From Parvularcula oceani (GTDB lineage Bacteria; Pseudomonadota; Alphaproteobacteria; Caulobacterales; Parvularculaceae): DNA of 64,000 nt. The notes beneath the pieces were generated by a model. That model had not been told where the DNA came from and made no database searches. It saw only the letters and a program-made list of their open reading frames with translations. Positions 9,082-17,244 of this stretch are shown here, one piece after another. The stretch is from contig NZ_JPHU01000005.1 in NCBI RefSeq assembly GCF_000733125.1, positions 124,001 to 188,000 of the forward strand, given 5' to 3'. Each line of letters opens with the position of its first letter. Within the stretch, counting starts at the first letter, position 1. Made by a program: the position numbers and the translations under genes.

Positions 9082-9621
9082 TCAGCGCGGAGCGAGCACC
9101 ATCATCATCTGGCGGCCTTCCATCTTGGGCAGGGCCTCGACCTTGGTCGATTCCTCGAACTCGTCCTGCACCTTCTTGAGAAGCTGCATGCCGCGTTCCT
9201 GGTGGGCCATTTCGCGCCCGCGGAACCGCAGCGTGACCTTCACCTTGTCGCCTTCGTCGAAGAAGCGGCGCATCGCCTTGGTTTTGACTTCGTAGTCGTG
9301 CTGGTCGATGTTCGGACGCATCTTGATCTCCTTGATCTCGACGGTCTTCTGCTTCTTCTTCTGTTCGTTCTTCTTTTTCTGCTGCTGATACTTGTGCTTG
9401 CCCCAATCCATCAGCTTGCAGACGGTGACGTCGCCGTTCTGGGACATCTCGACGAGGTCGAGACTGGCGTCAGACGCGATGTCGAGCGCGTCGTCCAGCG
9501 ACATCGGGCCCCGCTTCTCCCCCTCCGCGTCGATCACCAGGATGCGCGACGCCCGGATCTGGTCGTTCATGCGCGGGCCCGTTTGCTTGGGCGGGGTCAT
9601 GTTCATCGGTCTGCGGGCTAT
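9082..9621 (-). CDS. infC: translation initiation factor IF-3, probable ATA start
   Basis: IF-3 binds the 30S subunit, keeps the subunits apart and proofreads the start codon. Both domains are present: the N-domain with [17 protein letters not shown], a lysine-rich linker ([14 protein letters not shown]) and the C-domain with IKEIKMRP and [15 protein letters not shown]. The first in-frame ATG (9606) has no ribosome site. Five codons upstream an ATA (9621-9619) follows AGGAGA at an ideal six-base spacing and adds M-A-R-R-P, a typical alphaproteobacterial IF-3 beginning. Many bacteria start infC with a rare codon so that IF-3 limits its own synthesis, and this fits that pattern. The gene has its own promoter and terminator. 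Confidence 0.95.
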   Translation of the reverse strand: MARRPMNMTPPKQTGPRMNDQIRASRILVIDAEGEKRGPMSLDDALDIASDASLDLVEMSQNGDVTVCKLMDWGKHKYQQQKKKNEQKKKQKTVEIKEIKMRPNIDQHDYEVKTKAMRRFFDEGDKVKVTLRFRGREMAHQERGMQLLKKVQDEFEESTKVEALPKMEGRQMMMVLAPR

Positions 9622-9679
9622 GGGGTCTCTCCTCGTGGTAACTGCAGAAATGACTCTATCCGCTCGAGGCGGATGAGGG

Positions 9680-9709
9680 ATTATATAGGCTTTGGGGGGT
9701 CTTGTTCAA
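9680..9709 (-). promoter_or_regulatory. infC promoter
   Basis: On the minus strand a TTGAAC -35 element (9709-9704) is separated by 18 bases from a perfect TATAAT -10 element (9685-9680). This lies about 60 bases before the proposed infC start. The -35 half falls within a 6-base inverted repeat (GTCTTG/CAAGAC, 9700-9717) that may also mark the end of the upstream glycosyltransferase transcript. Confidence 0.7.
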
Positions 9710-9719
9710 TCAAGACCTT

Positions 9720-10595
9720 TCATCCCGCAGCAGTGCGCAGCCGTTCGGAGGGAACGATCCGCATGCTTTCGAGCAGGGACAGGACGGTTCCGACGGGAAC
9801 CGTGCCCGGATCGGCCGCGGTCAGCCTCACGACATTGCGCCCGAACAGCGCGTCGGCGTCACCGCAATCGTCGCGCGGCAGGAGGGCGATGCCCCCCGTC
9901 CCCATCGCAGCGGCGAGGTGCATTCCGTCACACGGGCCGCTGAGAAAGCCTTCGGCCCGATAGGCGAGGGCTGCGAGGCGGGCGCTGTCGGTCCAGCCCG
10001 TCAGATCGGCGAGAACCGCTCTGGGATCGCGGAGCTTCCGGCTCGCCGACCAGACGCATCGCTCCGCGAAGCCGCCGAGCTTCGCCGGACCGGTGATGAT
10101 GACGGCCATGCCGCGCCCCGCCAGGCGGACGGCCAGCTCGCCATAGGAGGCGGCCGGCCAGCGCTCCTCTTCGGCCTCGGGAAGGATCATCAGGAGAAAC
10201 GGACGCTGCGCCGCGCGGCATGCGGGCGCCGTCCCGCAGGCGCGGTGGAGGGCCTCCGCCGCGAAGGACAGATCGGGAAGCCGCTGCGGCACGGCGATGC
10301 CCGCATCGTGCAGGAGCTTGCGCATGGCCGGACCTGCGAGCCCCGGAGAGCCCGCATCGAGGTCGTAGACGGCCGCGTAGCCGCCTCCCCCCGCGGGCAG
10401 GCCGGACATGCCGGCCCCTGTCGTGACGCGGCCGAACAATCCGCTTGCCCGGGCCAGAGGCGCTATGGCCTCGCTCGTCAGAAGATCGATGCGCGCGCCC
10501 GGATGGGCCTGCCGAATCGCGACGAAGGCCGGCTCCGCCTCGACGAAGTGGCGCAGGCGGTCCCGCTTGAGGATCAGGACCGGGGCGCGGGTCAC
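9720..10595 (-). CDS. glycosyltransferase family 9 (heptosyltransferase-like)
   Basis: This 291-residue protein has the ADP-heptose:LPS transferase architecture: VLILKRDRLRHFVEAEPAFVAIR at the start, matching the GD/RxLxxxPxxxxLR opening of GT9, then HPGARIDLLTS. A C-terminal half contains TGWTDSARLAALAYRAEGFLSGPCDGMHLAAAMGT, equivalent to the sugar-nucleotide binding SxDTGxxHLAAAxGxP motif. The Asp-Thr-Gly pattern is altered to Pro-Cys-Asp-Gly, so substrate use may differ. It starts at a GTG that overlaps the stop of the upstream GT4 gene (GTGA), so both are surely cotranslated. A role in lipopolysaccharide or related glycan assembly is inferred. Confidence 0.8.
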   Translation of the reverse strand: MTRAPVLILKRDRLRHFVEAEPAFVAIRQAHPGARIDLLTSEAIAPLARASGLFGRVTTGAGMSGLPAGGGGYAAVYDLDAGSPGLAGPAMRKLLHDAGIAVPQRLPDLSFAAEALHRACGTAPACRAAQRPFLLMILPEAEEERWPAASYGELAVRLAGRGMAVIITGPAKLGGFAERCVWSASRKLRDPRAVLADLTGWTDSARLAALAYRAEGFLSGPCDGMHLAAAMGTGGIALLPRDDCGDADALFGRNVVRLTAADPGTVPVGTVLSLLESMRIVPSERLRTAAG

Positions 10596-11782
10596 GCAGG
10601 CGCCTCCTGCCGCTTGGCCAGGACCTTCTCGTAGACGGCCAAGGTCGCAGCGACCATCGCGTCGGTCGAGAACAGCTTGCGCGCCCGCACCGCGCCTGCG
10701 GCGCCCATGCGGGTCCGCATCGCCGCGTCCCCGGCCAGATCGCCCAGGGCATCGGCCAGCGCGCCCGGATCGTCGGGCGGCACCAGGCGCCCGGTCTCCC
10801 GATCGACCACGGATTCGAGGCTGCCGCCATGCGCGCTCGCGACGACCGGCCGTGCCGATGCCATCGCTTCCACCGCTACGCGGCCGAAGGCCTCGGGGCG
10901 GGTGGAGGCGGAAACGGCGATGTCCGACCAGTCATAGGCGGCGGGCATGTCGTTCCAGTGGCCGTGCAGGCGCACGGTGCGGCCGATGTCTTCTGCTGCG
11001 ATCATCTGCTTGAGCTCCTCCACATAGCTCCCGCGCCCCTGCGCGTCGCCGATGAGGGCGAAATGCAGCGGGGGCAGGCCATCGCGCATCTGCAACCGCC
11101 GTGCCGCCTCGATCAGGACGCGCTGTCCTTTCCAGGGCGTCATGCGGCCCGGCAGGAGGATCCGGACGGCATCGCGGCCGCCGAACGCGCCGAAGGCCGC
11201 CTCCCGCCGCTCTCCGCAAAGAGCGGCGGGACCGAAATCCGACAGATCCGCGCCGCGCGGAATGGTGGCGATCTCCCTGCCGCGCAGGAACCGCCAGCGC
11301 CCGAAGGCCTCCTCGATCGCCATGCGGGTGAAGCGGGAATTGGCGATCACCACGTCCCCGCGCGCCATCACGGAGTTATAGAGCTTCTTCGGCGCGGAGC
11401 GCCCCGAATAGGCGCCGTGATAGGTGGTGACGAAGGCCGCGCCGGTCGCTCTGGCCGCCCACAGCGCCGGCCAGGCCGGCGCGCGCGATCGGGCATGGAC
11501 GATGTCGACGCCCCGCTCCGCGATCAGCGCCTCGAGCGCTGCCCGGTTCCGCCTCATGCCGAGCGGGCTCTTGGCGGCCATGGGCAGGTGGATGTGCTCC
11601 GATCCCTCGGCGACGAGGCTCGCGACCATCCGCCCCCCTTGCGAGGCGACGATCGACCGCCCGCCCGCCGCGACGATGCCCCGCGCCACTTCGAGCGTGG
11701 TCCGTTCCGCGCCGCCGCTGTCGAGCGCGGGGATGACCTGCAGCACGCAGATCTCGCTGAGCTTGTGTGTTGGGTGCACCAT
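10592..11782 (-). CDS. glycosyltransferase family 4
   Basis: This is a 396-residue GT-B enzyme. The N-terminal domain has LQVIPALDSGGAERTTLE, the acceptor-side motif of GT4. The C-terminal domain has the donor-binding segment LLPGRMTPWKGQ and the EX7E motif within STRPEAFGRVAVEAMASARPVVAS. It probably transfers a hexose from a nucleotide sugar to a surface glycan or lipid. The start is the ATG at 11782 behind GAGGG; in-frame codons further upstream would run into the divergent hydrolase gene. It is coupled by a 4-base overlap to the GT9 gene. Whether either enzyme uses the UDP-sulfoquinovose made by the sqdB product is an open question. Confidence 0.88.
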   Translation of the reverse strand: MVHPTHKLSEICVLQVIPALDSGGAERTTLEVARGIVAAGGRSIVASQGGRMVASLVAEGSEHIHLPMAAKSPLGMRRNRAALEALIAERGVDIVHARSRAPAWPALWAARATGAAFVTTYHGAYSGRSAPKKLYNSVMARGDVVIANSRFTRMAIEEAFGRWRFLRGREIATIPRGADLSDFGPAALCGERREAAFGAFGGRDAVRILLPGRMTPWKGQRVLIEAARRLQMRDGLPPLHFALIGDAQGRGSYVEELKQMIAAEDIGRTVRLHGHWNDMPAAYDWSDIAVSASTRPEAFGRVAVEAMASARPVVASAHGGSLESVVDRETGRLVPPDDPGALADALGDLAGDAAMRTRMGAAGAVRARKLFSTDAMVAATLAVYEKVLAKRQEAPA

Positions 11783-11807
11783 CGCCCTCGCGGTAGAGAG
11801 GAAAATC

Positions 11808-12584
11808 ATGACGGACAAGAACTCCGGCACCAACGCCGCCCGCCCCGCCGCTCTCAGCACCGACGGTCCGAACGGCCGCATCGCCTATCTGCGGTCGCAG
11901 GGCAGCGGGCCGGGCATCGTGTGGCTCGGCGGCTATGCCTCGGATATGCGCGGCACCAAGGCGGAGGCCGTCTCGGAATGGGCGGAACACGCCGGCAGGG
12001 CCTGCGTCCGCTTCGACTATACCGGCCACGGCGAAAGCGAGGGCCAGTTCGAGGACGGCACGATCGGGCGCTGGCTGGACGATGCGCTGCATGTCCTCGA
12101 CAATCTGACGAGCGGGCCGCAGGTCCTGGTCGGTTCCTCCATGGGAGCCTGGATCGCTGGGCTGATCGCCAAGAGGCGGCCCGAGCGGCTCGCGGGCCTC
12201 CTCCTCCTCGCGCCCGCGCCCGATTTCACGCAGGACCTGACGCGCAAGGACTGGAGCGCCGAGGACAAGGCGAAGCTCGAACGCGACGGCCGCGTCGCCT
12301 TCCCCTCCGCCTATGACGACAGCGAGATGGTCTATACCAAAGCGCTGTTCGAGGACGGGGCGAAGCACCTGATCCTGCACGAGCCGCTGCCCATCCCCTG
12401 CCCCGTCCGCATTATCCAGGGCACGAAGGACGAATCGGTGCCCTGGACCCATGGCGTCCGCACGGCCGAGCACATGGAGGGGGACGATATCACGGTCACC
12501 CTGGTGAAGGACGCCGATCATCGCCTCTCGACGCCGAACGACATCGCCAGGCTTCTGAGGGTGCTGGCGCCGCTCGGCTGCTGA
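11808..12584 (+). CDS. alpha/beta hydrolase, ABHD10-like thioesterase
   Basis: This 258-residue serine hydrolase has the nucleophile elbow GSSMGAW (Ser111) and the likely acid and base Asp208 (GTKDES) and His238 (DADHRL). The stretch FDYTGHGESEGQFEDGTIGRW and the later PIPCPVRIIQGTKDESVPW closely follow mitochondrial ABHD10, which removes S-acyl groups from peroxiredoxin-5 and also hydrolyses acyl glucuronides. A small-molecule or protein deacylase role is therefore plausible. The ATG at 11808 lies only 25 bases from the divergent glycosyltransferase start, so the promoters must overlap the coding ends. Confidence 0.82.
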   Translation: MTDKNSGTNAARPAALSTDGPNGRIAYLRSQGSGPGIVWLGGYASDMRGTKAEAVSEWAEHAGRACVRFDYTGHGESEGQFEDGTIGRWLDDALHVLDNLTSGPQVLVGSSMGAWIAGLIAKRRPERLAGLLLLAPAPDFTQDLTRKDWSAEDKAKLERDGRVAFPSAYDDSEMVYTKALFEDGAKHLILHEPLPIPCPVRIIQGTKDESVPWTHGVRTAEHMEGDDITVTLVKDADHRLSTPNDIARLLRVLAPLGC

Positions 12585-12590
12585 TCCGGC

Positions 12591-12980
12591 TCAGAGCATC
12601 CCGATGATGCGCAGATTGTTGAGCACGACCAGCAATGTCGTCAGCACGGCGACCGAGAAGATCGACAGCACGAAGCGGTGCGGGAACCACAGGATCATCG
12701 CGCTGACGAGGAGCTGGCTGCCGAGCTTCGGGATCACCCAGTAATGGGAAAGCGCGTCCATGAAGGAGCGGATGACCGGGTTCATCTCGGCCGCGCCCGC
12801 CTGAAGGCCCATCGTGGTCGAGGCGACGTCGGCGAAACCGGCGGCATTGTAGATCGCGACGATCAGCAATGCGGCGATCCTGTTCGAGGGAATGGCGCGG
12901 GCCCGCGCCGCCGCCTCGCCCACTCTTGCCCAACGCGCCGCATAAGCCGTGCCTGCCGTCATGATCGCTTCCAAAGTCAT
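12591..12980 (-). CDS. DUF5658-like membrane protein
   Basis: This 129-residue protein has three to four hydrophobic helices. The pattern D-V-A-S-T-T-x-G-L-x-x-G-A-x-E-x-N-P-V (residues 51-69) followed by W-x-I-x-K is the hallmark of the small DUF5658 family of uncharacterised membrane proteins. The ATG at 12980 is used; an in-frame ATG at 12962 would trim six residues. It is convergent with the hydrolase gene, six bases apart. Function is unknown. Confidence 0.7.
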   Translation of the reverse strand: MTLEAIMTAGTAYAARWARVGEAAARARAIPSNRIAALLIVAIYNAAGFADVASTTMGLQAGAAEMNPVIRSFMDALSHYWVIPKLGSQLLVSAMILWFPHRFVLSIFSVAVLTTLLVVLNNLRIIGML

Positions 12981-13088
12981 TGCTGCTCGATGTCTTCGGG
13001 GCTGCAAGAGCCGGGCCTTAGAGGTTTCTTTACCCTGACCGATCGCACAGGTGACCGGCAAGCGTCCTGCCGCTAGAGTTTCCCACAG

Positions 13089-15581
13089 ATGACAGCCCGC
13101 CGCCCGACCGTGCCGCGCCCGCGCCCGCGCCGACACGCCCTGCCGACAGGGGCCGCGAAAGCCGTGCTCGCCTTCGAGCGGGTGCTGCCGCTGCTGCTGC
13201 CGGGGCTTCTGGCATTGGGCGCGCTGGCGGCCGCAGGGCTCTTCGGGCTTCTGGGCCGTCTTCCCTGGTGGGGGCATGCGCTTCTCTTCCTGGCTGCGCT
13301 GCTGGTCGCGGCCTGGTCCGCCATGCGCGTCTTCACGCGGGCGCGCTGGCCGCGGCGCGACGATGCGCTCCGCCGCATCGAAGAGGATAGCGGCCTTGGG
13401 CCCGCGGCATTGCGCGCGCTCGAGGACCGCCCCTTCGGCACGGGCACGGACGATCCTTACTGGCAGACCCATCAGGCGCGGCTGCGGCAGGCAGCGGCCC
13501 GGCTGCGCATCGGCCGCCCGCGCGCGAGCGCCGACAAGGCCGACCCGTTCGGCCTGCGCTATGCGGTGGCCCTGCTTCTGGTCCTCGGCCTCATCGTCTC
13601 GGGCGGTGAGGCGCCCGAGCGCCTGCGCATGGCGTTCACGCCGGCCATCGCCCCGGGCGGGCCGGTCACGGCGGATATCTGGCTCGACCCGCCGCGCTAT
13701 ACCGGCCGTCCGCCGGTCCTGCTCGCGCAATCCGTTCCCCTGCCCGACGGCCAGCAGCCCGCGGTCACCGTGCCCGAGGGAACGCTTCTGCAGCTGCGCC
13801 TGACCCGCGCGGGCGACCGCGCGCCGCGCACCCGGGCCCGGCTCGTCACCCGCTCGGGCCGGGAACGCCTCGACGGCGAACGCGGCGACGGCGCCTTCGT
13901 CGCGGAGGGCGAGCTGTCGGAGAACGCGGCTCTTTCGGTGCGGGCGGGCGGCGCGCGCGCCGTGTGGCCGGTGCAGGTCGTGCCCGATGAGGCGCCGGCG
14001 ATCCGGCTTCTGGAGGATCTTGGCGAGGAAGGCGGCACCCGCGTCGCGCTCACCCTCCTGACCGAGGACGATTACGGCATCGCCGAGGCCGAGGCCGTGC
14101 TGCGGCTCGCCTCCGAACAGGACATCGCTCCCGACGCACCTCAGCCCGACGAGGCGATGCTGGACCGCACCGAGATCGTCGAGATGCCGGCCCTGACCGG
14201 CGTGCCCGGAGAGCGCACCGTCGCGCTCGACCTGACCGAACACCCTTGGGCGGGGCTTGCGGTCACCCTGTCCGTGCGCATCCGCGACGGAGCGGGACAG
14301 GCCGCCGCGACGCCTCCCGTTGCCGTCACCCTGCCGGAGCGTAGCTTCTACAACCCGCTTGCGCGGACGGTGATCGAGGAGCGGCGCAAGCTCGCAATGG
14401 CGCCCTCGTCCTGGCCGCGCACGGCGCGCCTTCTCGATGCCCTGACCCTAGCGCCGGAGCGGACGGCGGAGAGCACGCGCGAATATCTCCTGCTGCGCAC
14501 GGCCTATCACGATGTGTTCGGCGACAGGGGCGAGAACACCGAGGACATCGTGCGCGCCTTCTGGCCGCTCGCGATAGAGCTCGAGGACGAGGGGCTCGCC
14601 CTCGCCCGCCAGCGGCTCGACGAGGCACAGGCGGCGCTGCGCCAGGCGCTGGAGGACGGGGCGCCCGATGAGGAGATCGAACGCCTGATCGAGGAGCTGC
14701 GCCAGGCGATGAACGACTATGTCGCCGCCCTCGCCCAGTCGGGCGACGCGATGGCGCCGCCCGACCAGAACGCGCAGCAGCTCGGCGCGCGGGATCTCGA
14801 CGAGCTTCTCGACGCGATGCGGGACGCCTCCGCCCGCGGCGCGGAAGACGAGGCGCGCGAACTTCTCAGCCAGCTCGAGCAGATGCTGGAGAACCTTCAG
14901 ATCACGCAAGGCGGCCAGGGCGAGCAGGACGGACAGGGGCAAGGCCAGGCGCAGGGACAGAGCCAGGGAAGCGGATCCGGCGCGGGGCAGAGCGGCCAGG
15001 GACAGAGCCGGCCGCTCGATCAGGCCGGCGATCTCATCGACCGGCAGCGCCGCCTGTCCGACGAGACTTTCTCGGCCCGACGCGGCGAGCGCGGATCAGG
15101 CGGATTGGCGCAGGATCAGCGGGCCCTGTCCGACGCGCTCGAAGAGCTGCGCGAAACGCCTTCCGCGCAGGGCGGAGCGGATCAGGCCCTCGGCCGTGCA
15201 GGCGAAGCGATGGAGGATGCGGCGCGCGCGCTCGAACGCGGCGATCTCGGCGCGGCGCAGGATCTCCAGGAGCAGGCGCTGGGCGCGCTGCGCGAAGGCG
15301 CCTCGCAGATCGCCGAGGCGGAGAGCGAGGACAGCGAAGGCCGGGCGTCCCGGCAGAGCGGCGACGGAGAAAACCGCGCCGGCGACGCGCAGATCGGAGG
15401 CGGGCGCGACCCCCTCGGGCGGCCCTATGGCCGGCAGGGAGAGACGGGGGTGGAGATTCCCTCCCTGTCGGATCCCGAGCGGGTGCGGGAGGTCATCGAG
15501 GCGCTCCGCCGCCGCGTGGCCGATCCAGACCTGCCCGAAGAGGAGCGCGAATATCTCGAACGGCTCCTCGAGCGGTTCTGA
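13089..15581 (+). CDS. TIGR02302 family protein (DUF4175)
   Basis: This is an 830-residue membrane protein of a family almost confined to alphaproteobacteria. Two hydrophobic helices lie near residues 35-80, and a third near 155-172. A large periplasmic beta-rich region follows (VTADIWLDPPRYTGRPPV, then PDEAPAIRLLEDL), which is characteristic of the family. The C-terminal third is helical and highly charged. It has a Gln/Gly-rich low-complexity stretch (residues about 607-640) and ends in an Arg/Glu-rich helix. The function is unknown; envelope location is inferred from topology. It runs convergent to hpt with four bases between the stops. Confidence 0.88.
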   Translation: MTARRPTVPRPRPRRHALPTGAAKAVLAFERVLPLLLPGLLALGALAAAGLFGLLGRLPWWGHALLFLAALLVAAWSAMRVFTRARWPRRDDALRRIEEDSGLGPAALRALEDRPFGTGTDDPYWQTHQARLRQAAARLRIGRPRASADKADPFGLRYAVALLLVLGLIVSGGEAPERLRMAFTPAIAPGGPVTADIWLDPPRYTGRPPVLLAQSVPLPDGQQPAVTVPEGTLLQLRLTRAGDRAPRTRARLVTRSGRERLDGERGDGAFVAEGELSENAALSVRAGGARAVWPVQVVPDEAPAIRLLEDLGEEGGTRVALTLLTEDDYGIAEAEAVLRLASEQDIAPDAPQPDEAMLDRTEIVEMPALTGVPGERTVALDLTEHPWAGLAVTLSVRIRDGAGQAAATPPVAVTLPERSFYNPLARTVIEERRKLAMAPSSWPRTARLLDALTLAPERTAESTREYLLLRTAYHDVFGDRGENTEDIVRAFWPLAIELEDEGLALARQRLDEAQAALRQALEDGAPDEEIERLIEELRQAMNDYVAALAQSGDAMAPPDQNAQQLGARDLDELLDAMRDASARGAEDEARELLSQLEQMLENLQITQGGQGEQDGQGQGQAQGQSQGSGSGAGQSGQGQSRPLDQAGDLIDRQRRLSDETFSARRGERGSGGLAQDQRALSDALEELRETPSAQGGADQALGRAGEAMEDAARALERGDLGAAQDLQEQALGALREGASQIAEAESEDSEGRASRQSGDGENRAGDAQIGGGRDPLGRPYGRQGETGVEIPSLSDPERVREVIEALRRRVADPDLPEEEREYLERLLERF
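14909..15009 (+). repeat. Gln/Gly-rich low-complexity coding repeat
   Basis: Within the TIGR02302 gene, an imperfect six-base periodicity (variants of GGC CAG and GGA CAG) encodes an irregular run of Gly-Gln dipeptides with Ser, Ala and Asp. It forms a flexible linker between the long helical segments. Such stretches are usual at this place in the family and can vary in length by slippage. Confidence 0.75.
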
Positions 15582-15585
15582 TCCC

Positions 15586-16104
15586 TCAGTCGTTCAGGAC
15601 GCCGATCCAGGGCACGGATCGCTTCAGCCCCGCATCGTCCATGCCGTAGCCGACGAGGAAGGCATCGGCGGGCGCCTCGAACAGCGCGTAATCCGCCGCC
15701 ACCTCGACCGCCCGTTCCTTTTTCTTGTCGACGGCGACCGCGATCGCCACCCGCGCCGCCTTGCGCTCGCGCAGCATCTGCGTGGCATGGGCGAGGCTCC
15801 GGCCCGAATCGAGCACGTCGTCGACCAGCAGGACGGTCTGTCCTGCCATGGGCGAGGTGAAGTCCTTCACGACGCGCACGAGCCCCGAGCTTTCGCGCCC
15901 GTGCCCGTAGGAGGCGAGCTGGACGAAGTCGATCTCCGGGTCGGCGCCGTGGCGGTTCAGCGCCCGCGCGAGGTCGGCGCCGAAGACGAAGCCGCCGGTG
16001 AGGACCGGCGCGAGGACGAAGTCGCTTCCAAGATCGGCGACGATGCGTCTGGCGAGGCGGTCGCAGCCGTCAGAGATCGCGGCTTCGTCGAAGAGTGCTT
16101 TCAT
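15586..16104 (-). CDS. hpt: hypoxanthine phosphoribosyltransferase
   Basis: This purine salvage enzyme joins hypoxanthine or guanine to PRPP. At 172 residues it has the type I phosphoribosyltransferase fold: the PRPP-binding loop VLLVDDVLDSGRSL at 91-104, the LTGGFVFGADL loop near residue 36 and a C-terminal FLVGYGMD segment that contacts the base. AGGAGC lies six to seven bases before the ATG at 16104. It follows the zinc-ribbon gene on the same strand by 49 bases. Guanine or xanthine preference cannot be read from the sequence. Confidence 0.88.
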   Translation of the reverse strand: MKALFDEAAISDGCDRLARRIVADLGSDFVLAPVLTGGFVFGADLARALNRHGADPEIDFVQLASYGHGRESSGLVRVVKDFTSPMAGQTVLLVDDVLDSGRSLAHATQMLRERKAARVAIAVAVDKKKERAVEVAADYALFEAPADAFLVGYGMDDAGLKRSVPWIGVLND

Positions 16105-16153
16105 GACGACGCTCCTAGACGCGTTCTTCCGGCAGAGAAAAGAAGGCGGCTGC

Positions 16154-17206
16154 TCAGCGCATGTCGAGGCGCGGCGGCCCGGCATGCCCGGCCGGCGTGG
16201 CGGCGACCGGCACGGGCATCCGCTCCACGCCGCCTTGCGCAGGCGAGACCTGCAGCCGAAGTCCCTGCGCGCCCTCGGGAACGAGCGCGCGAACGGTGAA
16301 CGGCCTTTCGCCGGCGGGCGGCAGGCTCACTCTGGGCAGCGGCAGGGTCTGGACTTCCTCGCCTTCGGCCGTGGTGACCGCGAGCGCGAGGCTCGGCACG
16401 GCTGCGCTCGCCCCCGCATTGCGGACGAGGCCGCGCAGCTCGGCGACCGGCCCTTCGCTCGACAATCCGAAGCGTTCCAGCCGCGCCTCGACGCGCAGCC
16501 CCGGGGGCGGCGCGCTGGGCGCGATCCGTTCATAGATGCTGGCCGCGGGCGGAAAGACGCTGCGCACGAGGTCCTGCCGCGCGACCAGCAGGAAGACGAG
16601 GCCGGCAAGGCTCGCAATCCAAGCCGTCCAGCCCAGGAGCCGCAGCGGCGTCATCCGATTCGCCGCATGCACCTGAAGGCGCCGCCGGGTATCGCGGGCC
16701 GCCGCATCGCCCGGGCTCGCCGGGGCTTCTTCGGCGCGCCACGTCCCGAGCGCCGCCATCAGGCCGTCGCGCAGGCGGGCAGCCGCCGAACCGATCCTGG
16801 AGGGCGCAGGCATCCGGGAGGGCACGGCTTCCGCCACCGCGCGGCCCGCCTCTTCCGTGAACCGCGCCTCTTCCGTGAAGACCGTGACGAGCGCCTGCTG
16901 CTGCACGCGCGCAGGCGAAAGCGCCGGCGGAAGAATCTCGCCCGGCGCGACGGAGCGGGTCGAAGACCGTTTCGCCGGAAGGGCCTCCGGCGCCCGCCTT
17001 GCGCGCTGGGAGGTCCCGCCCCCGCCCGGCCGGCGCGGCGGCGTCACATCGGCGCCGCTGGCAGCGGCGGCGACGACCTGTGCCATTTCGCCGCGCTCGA
17101 ACCAGGTCGCCTCGCAGGCGGAGCAGCGGACCTCGCGCCCGCCCGGCGGGATGGCCGAGGCGGGGACCCGGTAGTCGGTCTCGCATTCGGGACACGAGAT
17201 CAGCAT
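16154..17206 (-). CDS. zinc-ribbon (MJ0042) membrane protein
   Basis: This is a 350-residue protein of unknown role. It begins with an MJ0042-type zinc ribbon, Cys5/Cys8 (CPEC) and Cys28/Cys31 (CSAC), where the segment between (DYRVPASAIPPGGREVRC) is diagnostic. A long Pro/Ala-rich disordered region follows, then one membrane helix near residues 206-226 and a periplasmic beta-rich domain resembling DUF3426. This architecture is common next to ftsE in alphaproteobacteria, as here, where it is divergent from ftsE. I start it at the ATG six codons inside the longest frame because the ribbon normally begins at residues 3-5; neither start has a clear ribosome site. Confidence 0.82.
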   Translation of the reverse strand: MLISCPECETDYRVPASAIPPGGREVRCSACEATWFERGEMAQVVAAAASGADVTPPRRPGGGGTSQRARRAPEALPAKRSSTRSVAPGEILPPALSPARVQQQALVTVFTEEARFTEEAGRAVAEAVPSRMPAPSRIGSAAARLRDGLMAALGTWRAEEAPASPGDAAARDTRRRLQVHAANRMTPLRLLGWTAWIASLAGLVFLLVARQDLVRSVFPPAASIYERIAPSAPPPGLRVEARLERFGLSSEGPVAELRGLVRNAGASAAVPSLALAVTTAEGEEVQTLPLPRVSLPPAGERPFTVRALVPEGAQGLRLQVSPAQGGVERMPVPVAATPAGHAGPPRLDMR

Positions 17207-17244
17207 TGCGTGCGCCGTGTCCATCGGTACAAGTCGGACTGCTC

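Noticed and set aside
12591-14243. 550-codon minus-strand frame
   Set aside because: Only the last 129 codons have a membrane-protein composition; the rest is antisense to the TIGR02302 gene and low complexity.
14909-15009. Possible CRISPR or tandem repeat array
   Set aside because: The periodicity is six bases, in frame, and codes for a Gly-Gln linker; there are no spacers.
14719-16299. Long open frame overlapping the TIGR02302 gene and hpt
   Set aside because: Arg/Ser/Ala-rich shadow translation of a high-GC gene; the other frames carry real domains.
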